Assembly (NCBI GenBank): GCA_963682025.1 | Contig: OY821519.1 | Span: forward strand, 187,859,253-187,923,252 | Direction of reading: 5' to 3' | Length of the DNA: 64,000 bases | Source: Cordilura impudica | Lineage: Eukaryota > Arthropoda > Insecta > Diptera > Scathophagidae | Part shown: positions 10,139 to 20,665 of the stretch, in pieces | Position numbering within the stretch: position 1 is the first letter of the stretch | Layout of the letters: each line of letters opens with the position of its first letter | Position numbers and translations under genes: made by a program | The notes under the pieces: model-generated | Told to the model about the DNA's origin: nothing | Database searches by the model: none | The model's input: only the letters and a program-made list of their open reading frames with translations

Positions 10139-12799
10139 CTAAGCTGATGTCAATTCATTAATATAAGGGTGTTCAGAATCGGAGCATCTGGAATAAAAGT
10201 TTGTAGTTAGTTTGTTTAACCTGGAAACAACAAGATCTATATCCGAAATTATATGAAGCCTTTGTGTTGAGAAGAACCATGGAAGGTTGTATATAAGTTT
10301 AAGTAATTTATTTTGTGCGATTTGAAGTTTTTTAATGTGACAGGTTGCACTTTTAGCCCACATAGGAGCTGCATAAAATATTACGGCATGAAAAATAAGT
10401 TTGAATATTAATCTTTTGTTTTGTATACTTAGAGCAGAGTTTCGGTTTATAAAAGGATAAAGTACTCGGGTCATAATATTTACTTTGTTTATTATGTATT
10501 GTACATGTTCTTTAAATTTCATTTTGGGATCAAGAATTATTCCTAAATATTTTACTTTTAGTTCCCATGGAACTTCCGTGTTCAGAAAAGTAATGTTTCT
10601 CTGGGGAATATAACAGGATTTTCTTTTTCTTGTAAAATATATAGCCTGAGTTTTATCAGCATTTAGTGTTATTTTCCACTTATTGAAGTAATTTGCTAAT
10701 TTTTCTAAATCCCTTTGAAGGTTGGAAATAATGTTTTCAGCGAGTATATCGGAACATAATACTGCTGTATCGTCTGCAAATACGGACATAGTACAACTTT
10801 CAAGATGGGGTAAATCTGAGGTATATAAGTTATACAAAATAGGTGAGAGACAGGAGCCCTGGGGACACCCTGAAGGTATACTAAAACTTTCAGAACAACA
10901 TGATCCAATGTAAATTTTGAAGGAGCGATTAGACAGAAAACTTTCGATTATTTTAATTAAGAAACTGGGGACGTTGAATCGAATCATTTTATAAATAAGG
11001 CCATCGTGCCACACAGAATCAAAAGCAGCTTTGACGTCTAGTAAAACCATACCAGTTGATTTTTGAAGGTCAAAATTTTCGGTTACCAAATTTCTGATTC
11101 GTATTAACGAATGGACTGTGTTGTGCTCCTTTCGAAAGCCGAATTGATGGTTAGGGAAAATTGTGTTAGACTCAATAAAGCACAACAGTTTTTCATTTAT
11201 AATTTTCTCAAAAATTTTACCTATAGACGACAACAGGCTAATTGGACGATAGGAAGAGGGCTGATCTGTTGGTTTGTTCGGCTTTCTAATTGGAATAATT
11301 TTTGCTTTCTTGAAATCAATTGGAAAGTAGCTTTGTTTTAAACATGAATTAAAAATAAGTGTTAGGAATTTAAGCGATTTTTTTGGAAGATGTTTAAGGC
11401 ATTTATTATTTACTCCATCAACTCCAGGTGCCTTTCTTGCTTTCAGCTTTTTAATTACATCGCTAATTTGGGATGTAGTTATTAATGAATCATCAGAGAT
11501 ATTAGGAGTAGATAATCTGAACGATTGAACTATTGCATTAACTTGCGTGTTTGTTTCAGTGTCACCTAAATTTTGGGAAATTAAATGATTAGATGCAAAA
11601 GTTTGGGCCATAATATTACATTTTTCAACATTTGTGGTAAATCTACAGTTGTTGTGTTTTAAAATAGCTATCGAGTTGCGCTTCTTTCTCGTTATCTTGG
11701 TAAGGTTCCAGAATGGAGCTGAGTTTTTGTCCAAAGTTGCCAGAAGTTTGGACCAATACTCGTTTTTTAATCTTTCCATTTCCTCGCCTATTTTTCTACT
11801 AAGAGATTTCATCTCGTAAAAATCTGTCATGCTACGATATCGCTGCCAGTTTCTACGACAAGCATTTCGTTGTTGTATGTAAATTTTCAAATACATTGGT
11901 AGGGATTTTCTTTGAAACGAAGGTAGTTTTTTTGGAATGGCTATATCAATGGCCTCATTTATAAGGTTCTTAAACTGTATAATCGCCGAATCAATTTGCT
12001 CATTAGAAGTAATATCACTTGTATCGGGAATGATTGTATTTTCTATAAGGTATCTCTGGAAAGATAACCACTTAGCATTTTTATAGTCAAGCAAAACTAA
12101 ACTAGACCTGCTAACTTCGCCAGTGAGATTTATTTGAACTGGTAGGTGATCAGAGTTGAGATTGTTTAAAACAACTGCAGAGGAAATTATGTTTGGTATA
12201 TTGGTTAAGAAAAAATCTAGTGTAGATCCCTGTCTATTGGCACTAGCTGGAACATATGTTTGTTCACAAGGATAAATAATATTGATGTTATATGATGAAA
12301 GTTTCTCATTTAAGGTATTTCCCCAACAGTTTGCTCTTAAACAGTCCCAGTTTTGATGCCTACTATTAAAATCACCTCCAAGAATGTATCTTTCACCTAT
12401 GCTACTGAGCATGCGTATATCAGATGAAAAAAGTTGTTTTCTATTATTGCCTACACCTGCCGAACCACCTGGAAAGTAACATGAATAAATGTCTACACTA
12501 CCAATATTAGTAAAAATTTTGACTCCAATATTTTCAATTAACTTAGTATTAATAATTGGTAATAAATTATGTTGTAAGTTTTTTTTAATAATAACTGCAA
12601 CGCCGCCTCCTCTTGCGACTTCTCTATCATTTCTATAGACAAAAAAATCTTCGTGTCTTATAGAAATATTTGAATTAAGCCAAGTCTCTGATACTAGACA
12701 TACATCCACGTTGTGGTTTTTTAAGAACTGGAACAACTCTAAACTTTTGTTGCGAATGCCTCTAGCATTCCAAGTAATGATTTTAATGACATTCGCCAT
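10139..12799 (-). CDS. LINE ORF2: AP-type endonuclease and reverse transcriptase
   Basis: This 886-residue protein nicks the target DNA and copies the element RNA at the nick. Residues 1-225 form the exonuclease/endonuclease/phosphatase fold: ITWNARG near the start, SETW at 37-40, GGDFNSRHQNW at 141-151, and SDHLP at 216-220 giving the catalytic Asp-His. The reverse transcriptase follows: APGVDG at 458-463, YRPISLL at 517-523, LDVKAAFDSVWH at 587-598, PQGSCLSPILYNLY at 646-659, and the catalytic FADD at 674-677. The C-terminal region (about 770-886) is the conserved Jockey-type tail; there is no RNase H domain. The ATG overlaps the ORF1 stop by one base (TAATG), which fixes the start. No frameshift or internal stop is present. 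Confidence 0.93.
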   Translation of the reverse strand: MANVIKIITWNARGIRNKSLELFQFLKNHNVDVCLVSETWLNSNISIRHEDFFVYRNDREVARGGGVAVIIKKNLQHNLLPIINTKLIENIGVKIFTNIGSVDIYSCYFPGGSAGVGNNRKQLFSSDIRMLSSIGERYILGGDFNSRHQNWDCLRANCWGNTLNEKLSSYNINIIYPCEQTYVPASANRQGSTLDFFLTNIPNIISSAVVLNNLNSDHLPVQINLTGEVSRSSLVLLDYKNAKWLSFQRYLIENTIIPDTSDITSNEQIDSAIIQFKNLINEAIDIAIPKKLPSFQRKSLPMYLKIYIQQRNACRRNWQRYRSMTDFYEMKSLSRKIGEEMERLKNEYWSKLLATLDKNSAPFWNLTKITRKKRNSIAILKHNNCRFTTNVEKCNIMAQTFASNHLISQNLGDTETNTQVNAIVQSFRLSTPNISDDSLITTSQISDVIKKLKARKAPGVDGVNNKCLKHLPKKSLKFLTLIFNSCLKQSYFPIDFKKAKIIPIRKPNKPTDQPSSYRPISLLSSIGKIFEKIINEKLLCFIESNTIFPNHQFGFRKEHNTVHSLIRIRNLVTENFDLQKSTGMVLLDVKAAFDSVWHDGLIYKMIRFNVPSFLIKIIESFLSNRSFKIYIGSCCSESFSIPSGCPQGSCLSPILYNLYTSDLPHLESCTMSVFADDTAVLCSDILAENIISNLQRDLEKLANYFNKWKITLNADKTQAIYFTRKRKSCYIPQRNITFLNTEVPWELKVKYLGIILDPKMKFKEHVQYIINKVNIMTRVLYPFINRNSALSIQNKRLIFKLIFHAVIFYAAPMWAKSATCHIKKLQIAQNKLLKLIYNLPWFFSTQRLHIISDIDLVVSRLNKLTTNFYSRCSDSEHPYINELTSA

Positions 12800-13878
12800 T
12801 ACGAAAGAAATTTACATGCGAGGTTTGTTATTACCTCAAATTGATCTGCTTTACTTCTGCAATTACGAAGATTAGTAATAAGCTCAAGAGTTAAGCTTTT
12901 AATTTCTTGCAGCGTGAATAAATCGCTGCTACAATTGTTATTTAAATTGAGGTTGTTGTTATGTTGCCATACAACTGTAGAATGAGGAACACTTTGACGC
13001 AAGGTGTTTGGAAAATTTTTGTTGTAATTTATAGGGTTAATGTTATTATTGTTACGTGGAATGGACCGTGTTGGTTTTAAACGTTGTCTTATTTCTAAGT
13101 ACGTAGCCTTACTTGGGCAATTATCAGAAAATGATTTGTGATCACCATTACAGTTAGCACATTTAATAGTTGGCACCATACATTCGGTTGTTTTATGTGG
13201 ACCGGCACAGTTTGCACAGAACGTTTTAACCTTACACCTGTTCGAACCGTGGCCAAACATTTGGCAATTATAGCACTGGGTGATTTTGTTTTTTCTGGTT
13301 TGCTGGAACTCCCACTTGATTTTTACATATTCTAATACAGAATAATTTTGCCTTAATTCTTTCATCGTTATGGACTGTCGTTCAAAATAAACTACATAGA
13401 TGAAATATTCGATGTTGTGATTATTCTTTTTAACCACTAATTTTACGTCCAAGCATTTTAAGCCCAAGTCTAAAAGCTTTTTCTTAATTATTGTAGGGTC
13501 ATACTTATCAAGTCCAAATAGTATAGCCTTATAAGGTTTTTCGGTTTTAGTTGCATATGTGAAAAATTCATATGAGTCTGTAAGAGCAGCACAAACCTTA
13601 TCAAAACTTTCCTTAGAACGACAAAACAGTTTAAGGCCGATTGAAATTTTTCTAATGGAATAATCAGAAATCTTATTTTTACTACATATTTCATGAAGTT
13701 CTTCTATTTTACACTTCAGCACTGTAATAGGTGATATTGTTATTTTTGTTGGTTTTTGAATAATTACTTCATCATCTTCATTGTCTTCTATAGCTTGTAG
13801 CGGATAGTAATAATTTGTTGATATTTTTGGCTGATTTGTTTTCAGCGAATTGTTATTGGATTTTTGTTTTTTATTCAT
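12799..13878 (-). CDS. LINE ORF1: gag-like nucleic-acid-binding protein
   Basis: A 359-residue protein that in Jockey elements binds the element RNA and helps carry it into the nucleus. Three zinc knuckles are visible: CX2CX4HX4C at residues 202-215 (CYNCQMFGHGSNRC), CX2CX3HX4C at 221-233 and CX2CX3HX6C at 240-254. The preceding 100-190 region matches the layout of the PRE_C2HC domain found before knuckles in this clade. The N-terminus is Asn/Lys-rich and the C-terminus, after the knuckles, is Asn-rich. The stop shares its last A with the ORF2 start. The frame is uninterrupted. Confidence 0.88.
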   Translation of the reverse strand: MNKKQKSNNNSLKTNQPKISTNYYYPLQAIEDNEDDEVIIQKPTKITISPITVLKCKIEELHEICSKNKISDYSIRKISIGLKLFCRSKESFDKVCAALTDSYEFFTYATKTEKPYKAILFGLDKYDPTIIKKKLLDLGLKCLDVKLVVKKNNHNIEYFIYVVYFERQSITMKELRQNYSVLEYVKIKWEFQQTRKNKITQCYNCQMFGHGSNRCKVKTFCANCAGPHKTTECMVPTIKCANCNGDHKSFSDNCPSKATYLEIRQRLKPTRSIPRNNNNINPINYNKNFPNTLRQSVPHSTVVWQHNNNLNLNNNCSSDLFTLQEIKSLTLELITNLRNCRSKADQFEVITNLACKFLS

Positions 13879-14152
13879 TGTGCTAACGCATAATGCGTTT
13901 ACATCTTCATTTGATGCTCGCTTTATGTTGTTTTTTTTATTGTTGTTGTTTTTTTAAGTACTGTGTACAAATTGTTATTGTTCAATGGTATGCAAATTAA
14001 GCAAATTGTTTTTTTTTTTTTTTTTTTTTTTTTGTTTTGTATTTTGTTTTATTATTTATTTTTGTTTTAACATGAAATTCTTTCACTTAGTTTTATAGAC
14101 TTGTAATACGAGAAACACACGTCTTTATACTGCAAGAGCATTAGCAGAACTC

Positions 14153-14167
14153 TTAAGTTATCATTAA
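14153..14167 (+). repeat. target-site duplication of the Jockey element, right copy
   Basis: Identical 15-mer to 9900-9914. Downstream sequence (AGCAAG...GAT) resumes the dispersed repeat seen uninterrupted after 5690. Confidence 0.85.
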
Positions 14168-15590
14168 AGCAAGTTGATTCGGATCATTTCAATATTTCCA
14201 TTTCAATCACCTTTTGCTTTGATTATATATAAAGGTTATACATATATAAAAAGGCGTTGTAATGAATAGGAACACGATGACTTTATTGCCAAACAGGATG
14301 TTCTCATCCAAACGTTAGAATAACTATTGGCGCTATAATTAAGGAATTGATCAAATTCTTATTATTTCATATTAGTAATGATAGAAATGAAAAATAGGCT
14401 AATGTGCTTCCAAAGTTACGTGTAGGATACAAACAATGTTGGAAATTATCAAAATAAATAAAAGGTAAAAATAAGTCTAGGAACTCTAGAAGTTAATAAT
14501 TGTCTGATTACAGATAATACAGCAAAATCAAATGCTGAGCATATTTCTAACGCGCAGATCATATGTAGCTCAATGGACAGGAAAGTTAAATCTCTTCTTA
14601 AAACACTGGTTATCTAAGCATCGATCCAACAAGCGAGAGAACTCTATTGGGGGAAACAACAATACCCACTAAAAAGTAAGATGCAATAAAGGCAGACCTA
14701 CTTAAAAATTATCTTGCAAATTTAATGTGAGTTATGTTTTAAATTTTATCTTTTTGGAAGCCAGAGTCAGAGTCGACAGAAAAAAGCGACTTCGACTCAC
14801 AACAAGCAAAAATCACTAGCGACTCCGACTCCACAGCCATGCCCACCACACTAGTATGCAAGGGGCATACATAAGAAAAGAGCAGATGGACCCCATAAAA
14901 TATATTTATTCCTGATCCATATAACAAACGGAGTTGATATACCGATATCCGTCTCACCGTCTGTGTAAATCACGATCACGCACTCAATACGTCAGCTGGG
15001 TTACTTATTTCTAGTGATTTACTTGCATCCTGAGCAGGTTGCTATTGAACACCATCGTTCAAAAGGTTCAATAGGTCTCGGGATTTCAATGAAAATTAAA
15101 AAAATGTGTTGTTCTTTCTATAGTTGTAATTCTTAATTTAGTTACTTGTGTGCGATAGCTGTACTTGGTGTTGTGTTGTGGTCGTTGTATTTGTAGCATT
15201 TGCTTCATGAATATGCATATATTTTTATGCTCCACATGTGCAGAGGTCCAAGACGTGCTCCGCATTGAAATTAAAAATGCTGCTTAAAAAAATAAAATAA
15301 AAAATCGTGCGTTTTTTAAAAGCTTTTAATGGCTCAACCAAACTAAAGTTGTCGTAGACGAACATCTGTTTTTTAATTGTAGTAGGGTTTAGCAGATTCC
15401 TTTTCCCGTTTGCGCATGACCCAGCAATGGAAAGCCTGCTCGAATAATAGAAAGAAGTAATGCAATTTTTCAGATGAACTTATTTCTTTCTATGAAAAAA
15501 AAAGTTTTACTTTATAAAATAACATGAAATAACAAATTATAATAAATGCGGGTCAAAAAGAAAAACAATTAACTATAAAATTAAATGGTT
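14168..15590. other. noncoding stretch with a Helentron fragment
   Basis: About 14885-14980 resembles the 28.6-kb Helentron-type fragment (a block ending in ATATCCGTC followed by GTCTGT). 14756-14837 has scattered GACTCCGACT words also present near 43430-43510. No gene is recognised. Confidence 0.35.
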
Positions 15591-16018
15591 TCTATAATAT
15601 TAATAGGCAAGGCGATTTCTTGTGACCGATATAAAAACTTTATTTACCAACCGATTTTGACTAAAAATACCTCATTTAAAAGTTATTTATTTTTCACTGT
15701 CCAACATATTTTTAGACTTGGAACTTCTTTTTGAAGTAATGCTCATATAAAGATGCAACTGACACATACATAAACCACATACTTTGTGTGTGTTTATTAT
15801 AAATATCAACAGCCCTGTATTGAATTGTGAATTGCCAAAAATTTATTAGCGTACCTTTAAGCTCTTATAAAATTATTTATTAAAAACCCATTTATATATA
15901 CCTTCTGTGAGTTCAACAAATATTTATAATGAAATTTAATGAATTTTTTTAAAAAGTGTTGAATTGGCTATAATTGATTAGCATACCTTTAGGATCTTAT
16001 AAATTGTTTACTAAAGTC
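15591..16018 (+). mobile_element. non-autonomous Helitron, family A, 3' end missing
   Basis: Begins TCTATAATATTAATAGGC, the same TC-starting 5' end as the complete copy at 32686-33105, and continues with AAGGCGATTTCTTGTGACC and the shared interior. The 3' hairpin and CTAG are lost where the LINE relic starts. Confidence 0.65.
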
Positions 16019-17410
16019 GTCTATGTCTCCATTTCAACATGGCTTTTTAAAATCAAGATCAACAGTTGCTAATCTTCTAGAATTTTCGACGCATATTTTC
16101 AAAGGTTTCGTCCGTGATGAGCAGACAGATGTGATATACACTGATTTTAGTAAAGCTTTTGATAGGGTGCATCATAACATTTTACTTCTCAAACTAAGAC
16201 TCATTGACATACATGAATCTATTATTCTGTGGATTGAATCGTATCTCACGTTTAAATCTCTTAAGGTCATGTTTCACAATATTGAATATAAAATTATAAG
16301 AGTTACTTCTGGCGTTCCCGAAGGCAGTCATTTGGGCCCGTTATTGTTTTTACTATTCGTAAATGATCTTCCGACAGTAATTTCGAATTGCAACGTCATT
16401 ATGTTTGCAAATGATGTTAAGTTATTTCACAGTTTTAATGACATAAATGGTCATATTACTCTTCAGCGTAGTTGAATGCTGTAATGTGAACTTGATGGAA
16501 CTGAATCTTAGGAAATGTAAACATAAGGTATGTCACAGAAAGGGGATAATTTCTAACGAGTATTGGATTAATGGAATAGTATTGAATACCGTTGAAACAT
16601 TTCTGGATCTTGGTGTACTTATGGATAGGAAACTTAACTTCACTGTCCATATTAGTATGATTGTTAATAAAGCAAGATCTACTCTTGGTTTCGGTAAAAG
16701 ATGGACTAAGTAGTTTTCAGATCCATATGTTACTAAACAGCTTTATACAGCACTTGTAGGACCAATTTTGGAATATGCGTCAATAACATGGAATCCATAT
16801 TATCAGTTTCACGCCAATGCAATTGAGTCTGTGCAGAAAATTTTTTTGCTATTCTGTCTACGTGGGTTAGGTTGGAGTTATGATGACTTACCATCATATA
16901 CTGATAGACTAAAGCTTATCGGACTTCCAACTTTTGACAGTAAGAGGACCATGTTGGGTGTCACTTTTGTTTTTAACCTTGCGAATGGTGACGTTGACTC
17001 GGAGTTTCTTTTATCAAATTTAAATTTTAACATTCTTTGTAGATTCACTACACATTTCAATCCGCTTCATTTGGACTATTTTAGGACAAATTATGCTAAT
17101 TCTTATCCTTTCCGCAGAATTTGTCATGATTATAATGTGTTACACAATTTCGTAGATTTTAATTGTAATGTATTGAAAGTAAAGCGCAGGTATTCAATTA
17201 ACCTCAATAAACTACTTTTTTTCTTTGTTTTTTAAGTTTGCCCATTCTTGATGTTAGCTGATGACATAGTCTACTGCTGATTTACGACCACACAATCCAC
17301 TTGCTGGCTCTTGGTGTGCACGCGGTCTCCACGTTATAGTAGGGGCGTGCCCACTCGGTCGGGTGGGGTGGATAAATGTGAGGCGGGGTTGGGTCGTTTA
17401 AAAAAAATCA
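16019..17410 (+). mobile_element. 5'-truncated non-LTR retrotransposon, decayed
   Basis: This holds the last part of a reverse transcriptase, then a GC-richer 3' UTR (about 17236-17395) and a short A-run (about 17401-17407). It joins the truncated Helitron on its left. Confidence 0.7.
16023..17235 (+). pseudogene. LINE reverse transcriptase relic (catalytic Asp lost)
   Basis: The frame opens inside the RT fingers/palm. QHGFLKSRSTVANLL, DFSKAFDRVHH and SGVPEGSHLGPLLFLLFVNDL are standard non-LTR RT blocks. The catalytic box reads FANDV instead of F/YADD, so one essential Asp is replaced by Asn. A frameshift near 16470 leads to the downstream frame, an in-frame stop falls at 16711-16713, and the conserved tail (EYASITWNP...ESVQKIF...RRTML-like block) reads to 17235. 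The clade is not certain (CR1/Jockey group). It cannot be active. Confidence 0.8.
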
Positions 17411-17455
17411 ATGTGAGTCCGATCACAGGGGAGATGTGTCTACACCTCTTCTAAT

Positions 17456-17766
17456 TTTATTTCAGAAAGTATCAATTGATTTTCAGAAAGTATTAATTGT
17501 ATTTCAGAAAACGTCAATTGAATTTCAGAAAGTATCAATTGTATTTCAGAAAACATCAATTGATTTTCAGAAATAGGTGCTTAACTATATTTCAGAAATT
17601 ACCAATTGAATTTTAGAAATTATCAAATGTATTTCAGAAAACATCAAATGTATTTCAGAAAGTATCAAATATATTTCAGAAATCATCAAATGTATTTCAG
17701 AAATTATCAAATGTATTTCAGAAATTATCAGTTGAATTTCAGAAAATATCTATTAAAATTCAGAAT
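17456..17766 (+). repeat. minisatellite array, left arm
   Basis: About 14-15 units of 20-21 bp with core TTTCAGAAA and TATCAATTG. Confidence 0.85.
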
Positions 17767-18305
17767 TAAAAAGTAGTTTACCCTACAACACCGAAAAGTT
17801 ATTATTGTTTCTATTAGTGATTTGGAGTCACAGAAAATGTTTAGCAATAATTGGACTTATTTGTTATGCACTGTAAAATAAAATATCAAGGGCGGTCTTT
17901 TAATCGAAAGAAGAAGATGACTTCATTTGTTAATCAGCTACAATATAAACACCAGGATAGAATTTTGACCGATTTTGAAGTCATCATTAAAAAAAAACAC
18001 GTTTATATCGCCACCTAAAATACAAAAGGCCGTAGCTAACAAAAAGTTAACAATTGACTTTTTGTATTGAAGTTACGGTCTTTTACTTAAAAACTACTAT
18101 TTTACCACAAATTTATTTTCATAAATAAAAATCTATCTTAATATACCAGCTTGATTCTAAAATTTGGGTATTAAGTTTAAAGAAGTTTTTGTTTTATGAT
18201 GTTTTTTGCTTCTCCTGTAAAAAAATAAAAATATTAGTTACGGCCTTTTGCATTTTAGGGGACGATATGTACTTTTCAAGAAATATAACAAACCAGTGTA
18301 ATACT

Positions 18306-18662
18306 GATTTTTCTGATACTCAATTGATATTTTCTGAAATTCAACTCATATTTTCTGAAATAAATATAATAATTTCTGAAATACATTTGATGTTTTCTGA
18401 AATACATTTGATATTTTCTGAAATACAGTCGATATTTTCTGAAATACATTTAATAATTTCTGAAACTCAATTGATATTTTCTGAAATTTAATTCGTACTT
18501 TCTGTAATTCAAATGATAATTTCTGAAAATCAATTGATGTTTTCTGAAATTCAATTGATACTTTCTGAAAATTAATTGATGTTTTCTGAAACACAATCGA
18601 TACTTTCTAAAACACAGTTGATACTTTCTGAAATTCAATTGATGTTTTCTGAAATACAATTG
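18306..18662 (-). repeat. minisatellite array, right arm (inverse of left)
   Basis: About 17 units with core TTTCTGAAAT and CAATTGATA. The repeated peptide-like frames it creates are by-products of the array. Confidence 0.85.
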
Positions 18663-18674
18663 GAAAAGGTGTAG

Positions 18675-19479
18675 TAATTAAAAAAACACCTAAGTTTATA
18701 TTTGACTTCTTCAAAGTTTTCCTAGTATTTAGCTTTTTAATGTATCAGGCAGCTATTCACAATATATAATGGAATTTCAACTCTGTTTGTGTTAAATGTC
18801 AAGTAAAATGAAGACGACAATAAATCTATGGAAGTAGGCAAATAGAAAAGTAAAAAATACGTGGAAAGAGGAAAAGTTTACGAGAAAGGTTTATTTTTCA
18901 TTTTTCTTCAAGAAATTTAAGCGGTTTTAATAAAATTATAAAGAAAGTATGAAATTAAGAAGTTTTTGCATGTTTCAAGTGCAGGTAATAGCGTGAAACA
19001 CAAGTCAGAAATGAAAAAAAATTTCATTATCGTTGCACCAATACACTCACACCTCACACCGTTTTCGTCTTACTCTGTTTTTCTGATTGTATTGTGAAAT
19101 AGATTTTTTAACGCTCAAGTTAAACTTTTGGTTTGTTAATAAAAATGTCAATGTTCTTAAACTAATACTGTCAATAGCAAATACATACTTGAATATTTAA
19201 AAGATACAACTCTGTAAGTTTGTGAACATGTTACAATCACAGCACACCTAGCGGTTCTACTTACTAAAAAACTTCTGTCAATAACAAATATACATTTGAA
19301 TATTTAAAATTAACGAAAAATATTTGTGATTTTGCTAAACAGACAGCGAACTCGGCGGTTCTGCTTACTAAATACACCAATACACTTACATATACCTTAC
19401 ACGGATTTTTCCTTACGCTGTTTTTGTGATTGTTTTGTGCAATTTGATTTACCCGCTTGAGCGCATAGATGTTTACACA
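18675..19479. other. noncoding stretch
   Basis: No gene seen. 19040-19480 contains repeated blocks (ACAAATACATACTTGAATATTTAAAA and variants, and AGCGGTTCTRCTTACTAAA twice) that probably belong to the Helitron ending at 19542. Confidence 0.4.
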
Positions 19480-19542
19480 TAAAAAAAATAAATAAAATTT
19501 CCAAGAATTTGCACTCGAATTTCGAGGGCTGAGCTCTGCTAG
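19480..19542 (+). mobile_element. Helitron family A, 3' terminus
   Basis: Hairpin CTCGAATTTCGAG followed by GGCTGAGCTCTG and terminal CTAG, then T: the canonical Helitron 3' end. The matching 5' end was not found. Confidence 0.6.
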
Positions 19543-19599
19543 TTAGAACTTAAAGGTTAGATAACTGGTAATCGTACCCAATATTGTTTATAATAAGAC

Positions 19600-19652
19600 A
19601 CAGGTGGAGGGTATCAAAGGTTCGGCACAGCCGAAGTTAATACTTTTAATTG
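19600..19652 (+). mobile_element. Helentron-type 3' end
   Basis: GGTGGAGGGTATCAAAGG, then the stem-loop TTCGGCACAGCCGAA. The same block recurs at 30950-31005 and, inverted, at 63162-63225, where it is followed by CTTACTTGTTTT. Confidence 0.5.
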
Positions 19653-20527
19653 TTAGTGTTTTAAGTTCGCCCATATTAAGGACATAAACAATAATATCAG
19701 TTCTAGTTTGTGTGTGTATTGGAAAGAAAATATCGAATGTACAGAATTATTATTATCAAAACTTTTAAAAAGAATGCACATGAATCATATGACGGAATTT
19801 GTCAATAGTAATTCATTAATTCTAATTGTAAATAATTTGTTTCAAGTTCAATGTATTTCCTGGAAAACCTTAATCAAAAACTTAAATAACAAACGGTCAT
19901 TAAAAAATTAATACTGCAACAAACAAACATAACGATACCGAAATAGCAAAGTACAATTTTTGTGATATTTCAGTTATATATATATATATATATATGTATG
20001 TATATATAAAAACGGAAATGTACTTCACCTATATTTTAATCGACAGCAAAAATAACTTGTCATTTATCACGTGTTTTGGTTAAGATTCATTGTATAGCAT
20101 TTTCGCATTGCCAATTATTTTTTTCGCTGACGTGACTCTAACCTCGCAGACTAGATGGCTGCATAAATTTGTTTTTACTGTTCACTTTTTCTACAAGCTT
20201 TTCAATTTAAACAGTCAGATTGAGAAATGTGCTAAAAAAAATTGTTTTGTATTTGTTTTATTGCTATTGTAGTAAAACAATTGTTTACATATCACACTTT
20301 TCAAACCCCAATATATGTACGAGTATTATACAAATGATGATAAGGTGTTGGGTAAACATTTGAAATTCACAATAAAATAAATATTGATTTTTAGTTGACA
20401 CGTTAGAATTCAATTTCACAAAAAGGGCTGAGAGTAGCAAATATTGTTAAAAATAATTAATAATAAATATTTGGTTCTACTCAATTTTAATCGATTTGGC
20501 TTTCTCGAATCATTGAAATCTTCAGTG
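19653..20527. other. noncoding stretch
   Basis: Contains a (TA)n run near 19976-20010. Short open frames here lack family resemblance. Confidence 0.4.
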
Positions 20528-20665
20528 CATAATACAATGCAACAGCCATTGTGGGGAAGGGGGGAGGGGTGTTAAGAAATTTCAAGTCAGACTGAAAGTA
20601 CTTGTCCAAAACCTGGATAGGGTTTGACGGTCTCAGGCCAAACTTTTTTGATCTCTTACATTTAT
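20528..20665 (-). repeat. dispersed repeat D, copy 1
   Basis: Inverted partner of 39396-39515. Shared blocks are AAAAAGTTTGGCCTGAGA, CGTCAAACCCT, AGTACTTTCA and AATGGCTGTTG. Type unknown. Confidence 0.55.

Larger units (their letters stand above)
9915..14152 (-). mobile_element. full-length Jockey-clade non-LTR retrotransposon
   Basis: A 4.2-kb LINE with both open frames intact lies between exact 15-bp target duplications. In its own orientation it has a 5' UTR of about 274 nt (with an A-run at 14011-14033), ORF1 (gag-like), ORF2 (endonuclease and reverse transcriptase), a 3' UTR of about 224 nt and an A-rich tail ending next to the left duplication. Both ORFs plus exact duplications suggest a recent insertion, possibly still competent for movement (inference). 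It lies in the same orientation as the semaphorin gene, whose intron it probably occupies. Confidence 0.9.
17440..18674. mobile_element. foldback-like element: inverted minisatellite arms around a loop
   Basis: The outer tips are inverted copies: CTACACCTCTTCTAATT at 17440 and the inverse of CTACACCTTTTCCAATT ending at 18674. Each tip runs into a roughly 20-21-bp minisatellite: TTTCAGAAA(N)TATCAATTG units from 17456 to 17766, and the inverse TTTCTGAAAT(A/T)CAATTGATA units from 18306 to 18662. The 540-bp loop has a further inverted pair (AAAAGGCCGTAGCTAAC near 18026 and its inverse near 18230). This architecture is that of Foldback (FB/Galileo-type) elements. No transposase is visible. Confidence 0.7.

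Noticed and set aside
10705..11819. Short frames opposite or overlapping ORF2
   Set aside because: Shadows of the intact ORF2 in other frames.
14756..14837. GACTCCGACT-rich patch shared with 43431-43511
   Set aside because: Low-complexity words in mixed orientation; no consistent unit or ends.
18189..18659. Open frames with repeated FSEIHLI or FQKTSI-like peptides on both strands
   Set aside because: They are translations of the 20-21-bp minisatellite; unit length multiples keep the frame open. No start context, splice sites or family resemblance.
17456..18662. Short regular repeats resembling a CRISPR array
   Set aside because: Units are contiguous without unique spacers, are inverted between two arrays, and the genome is eukaryotic.
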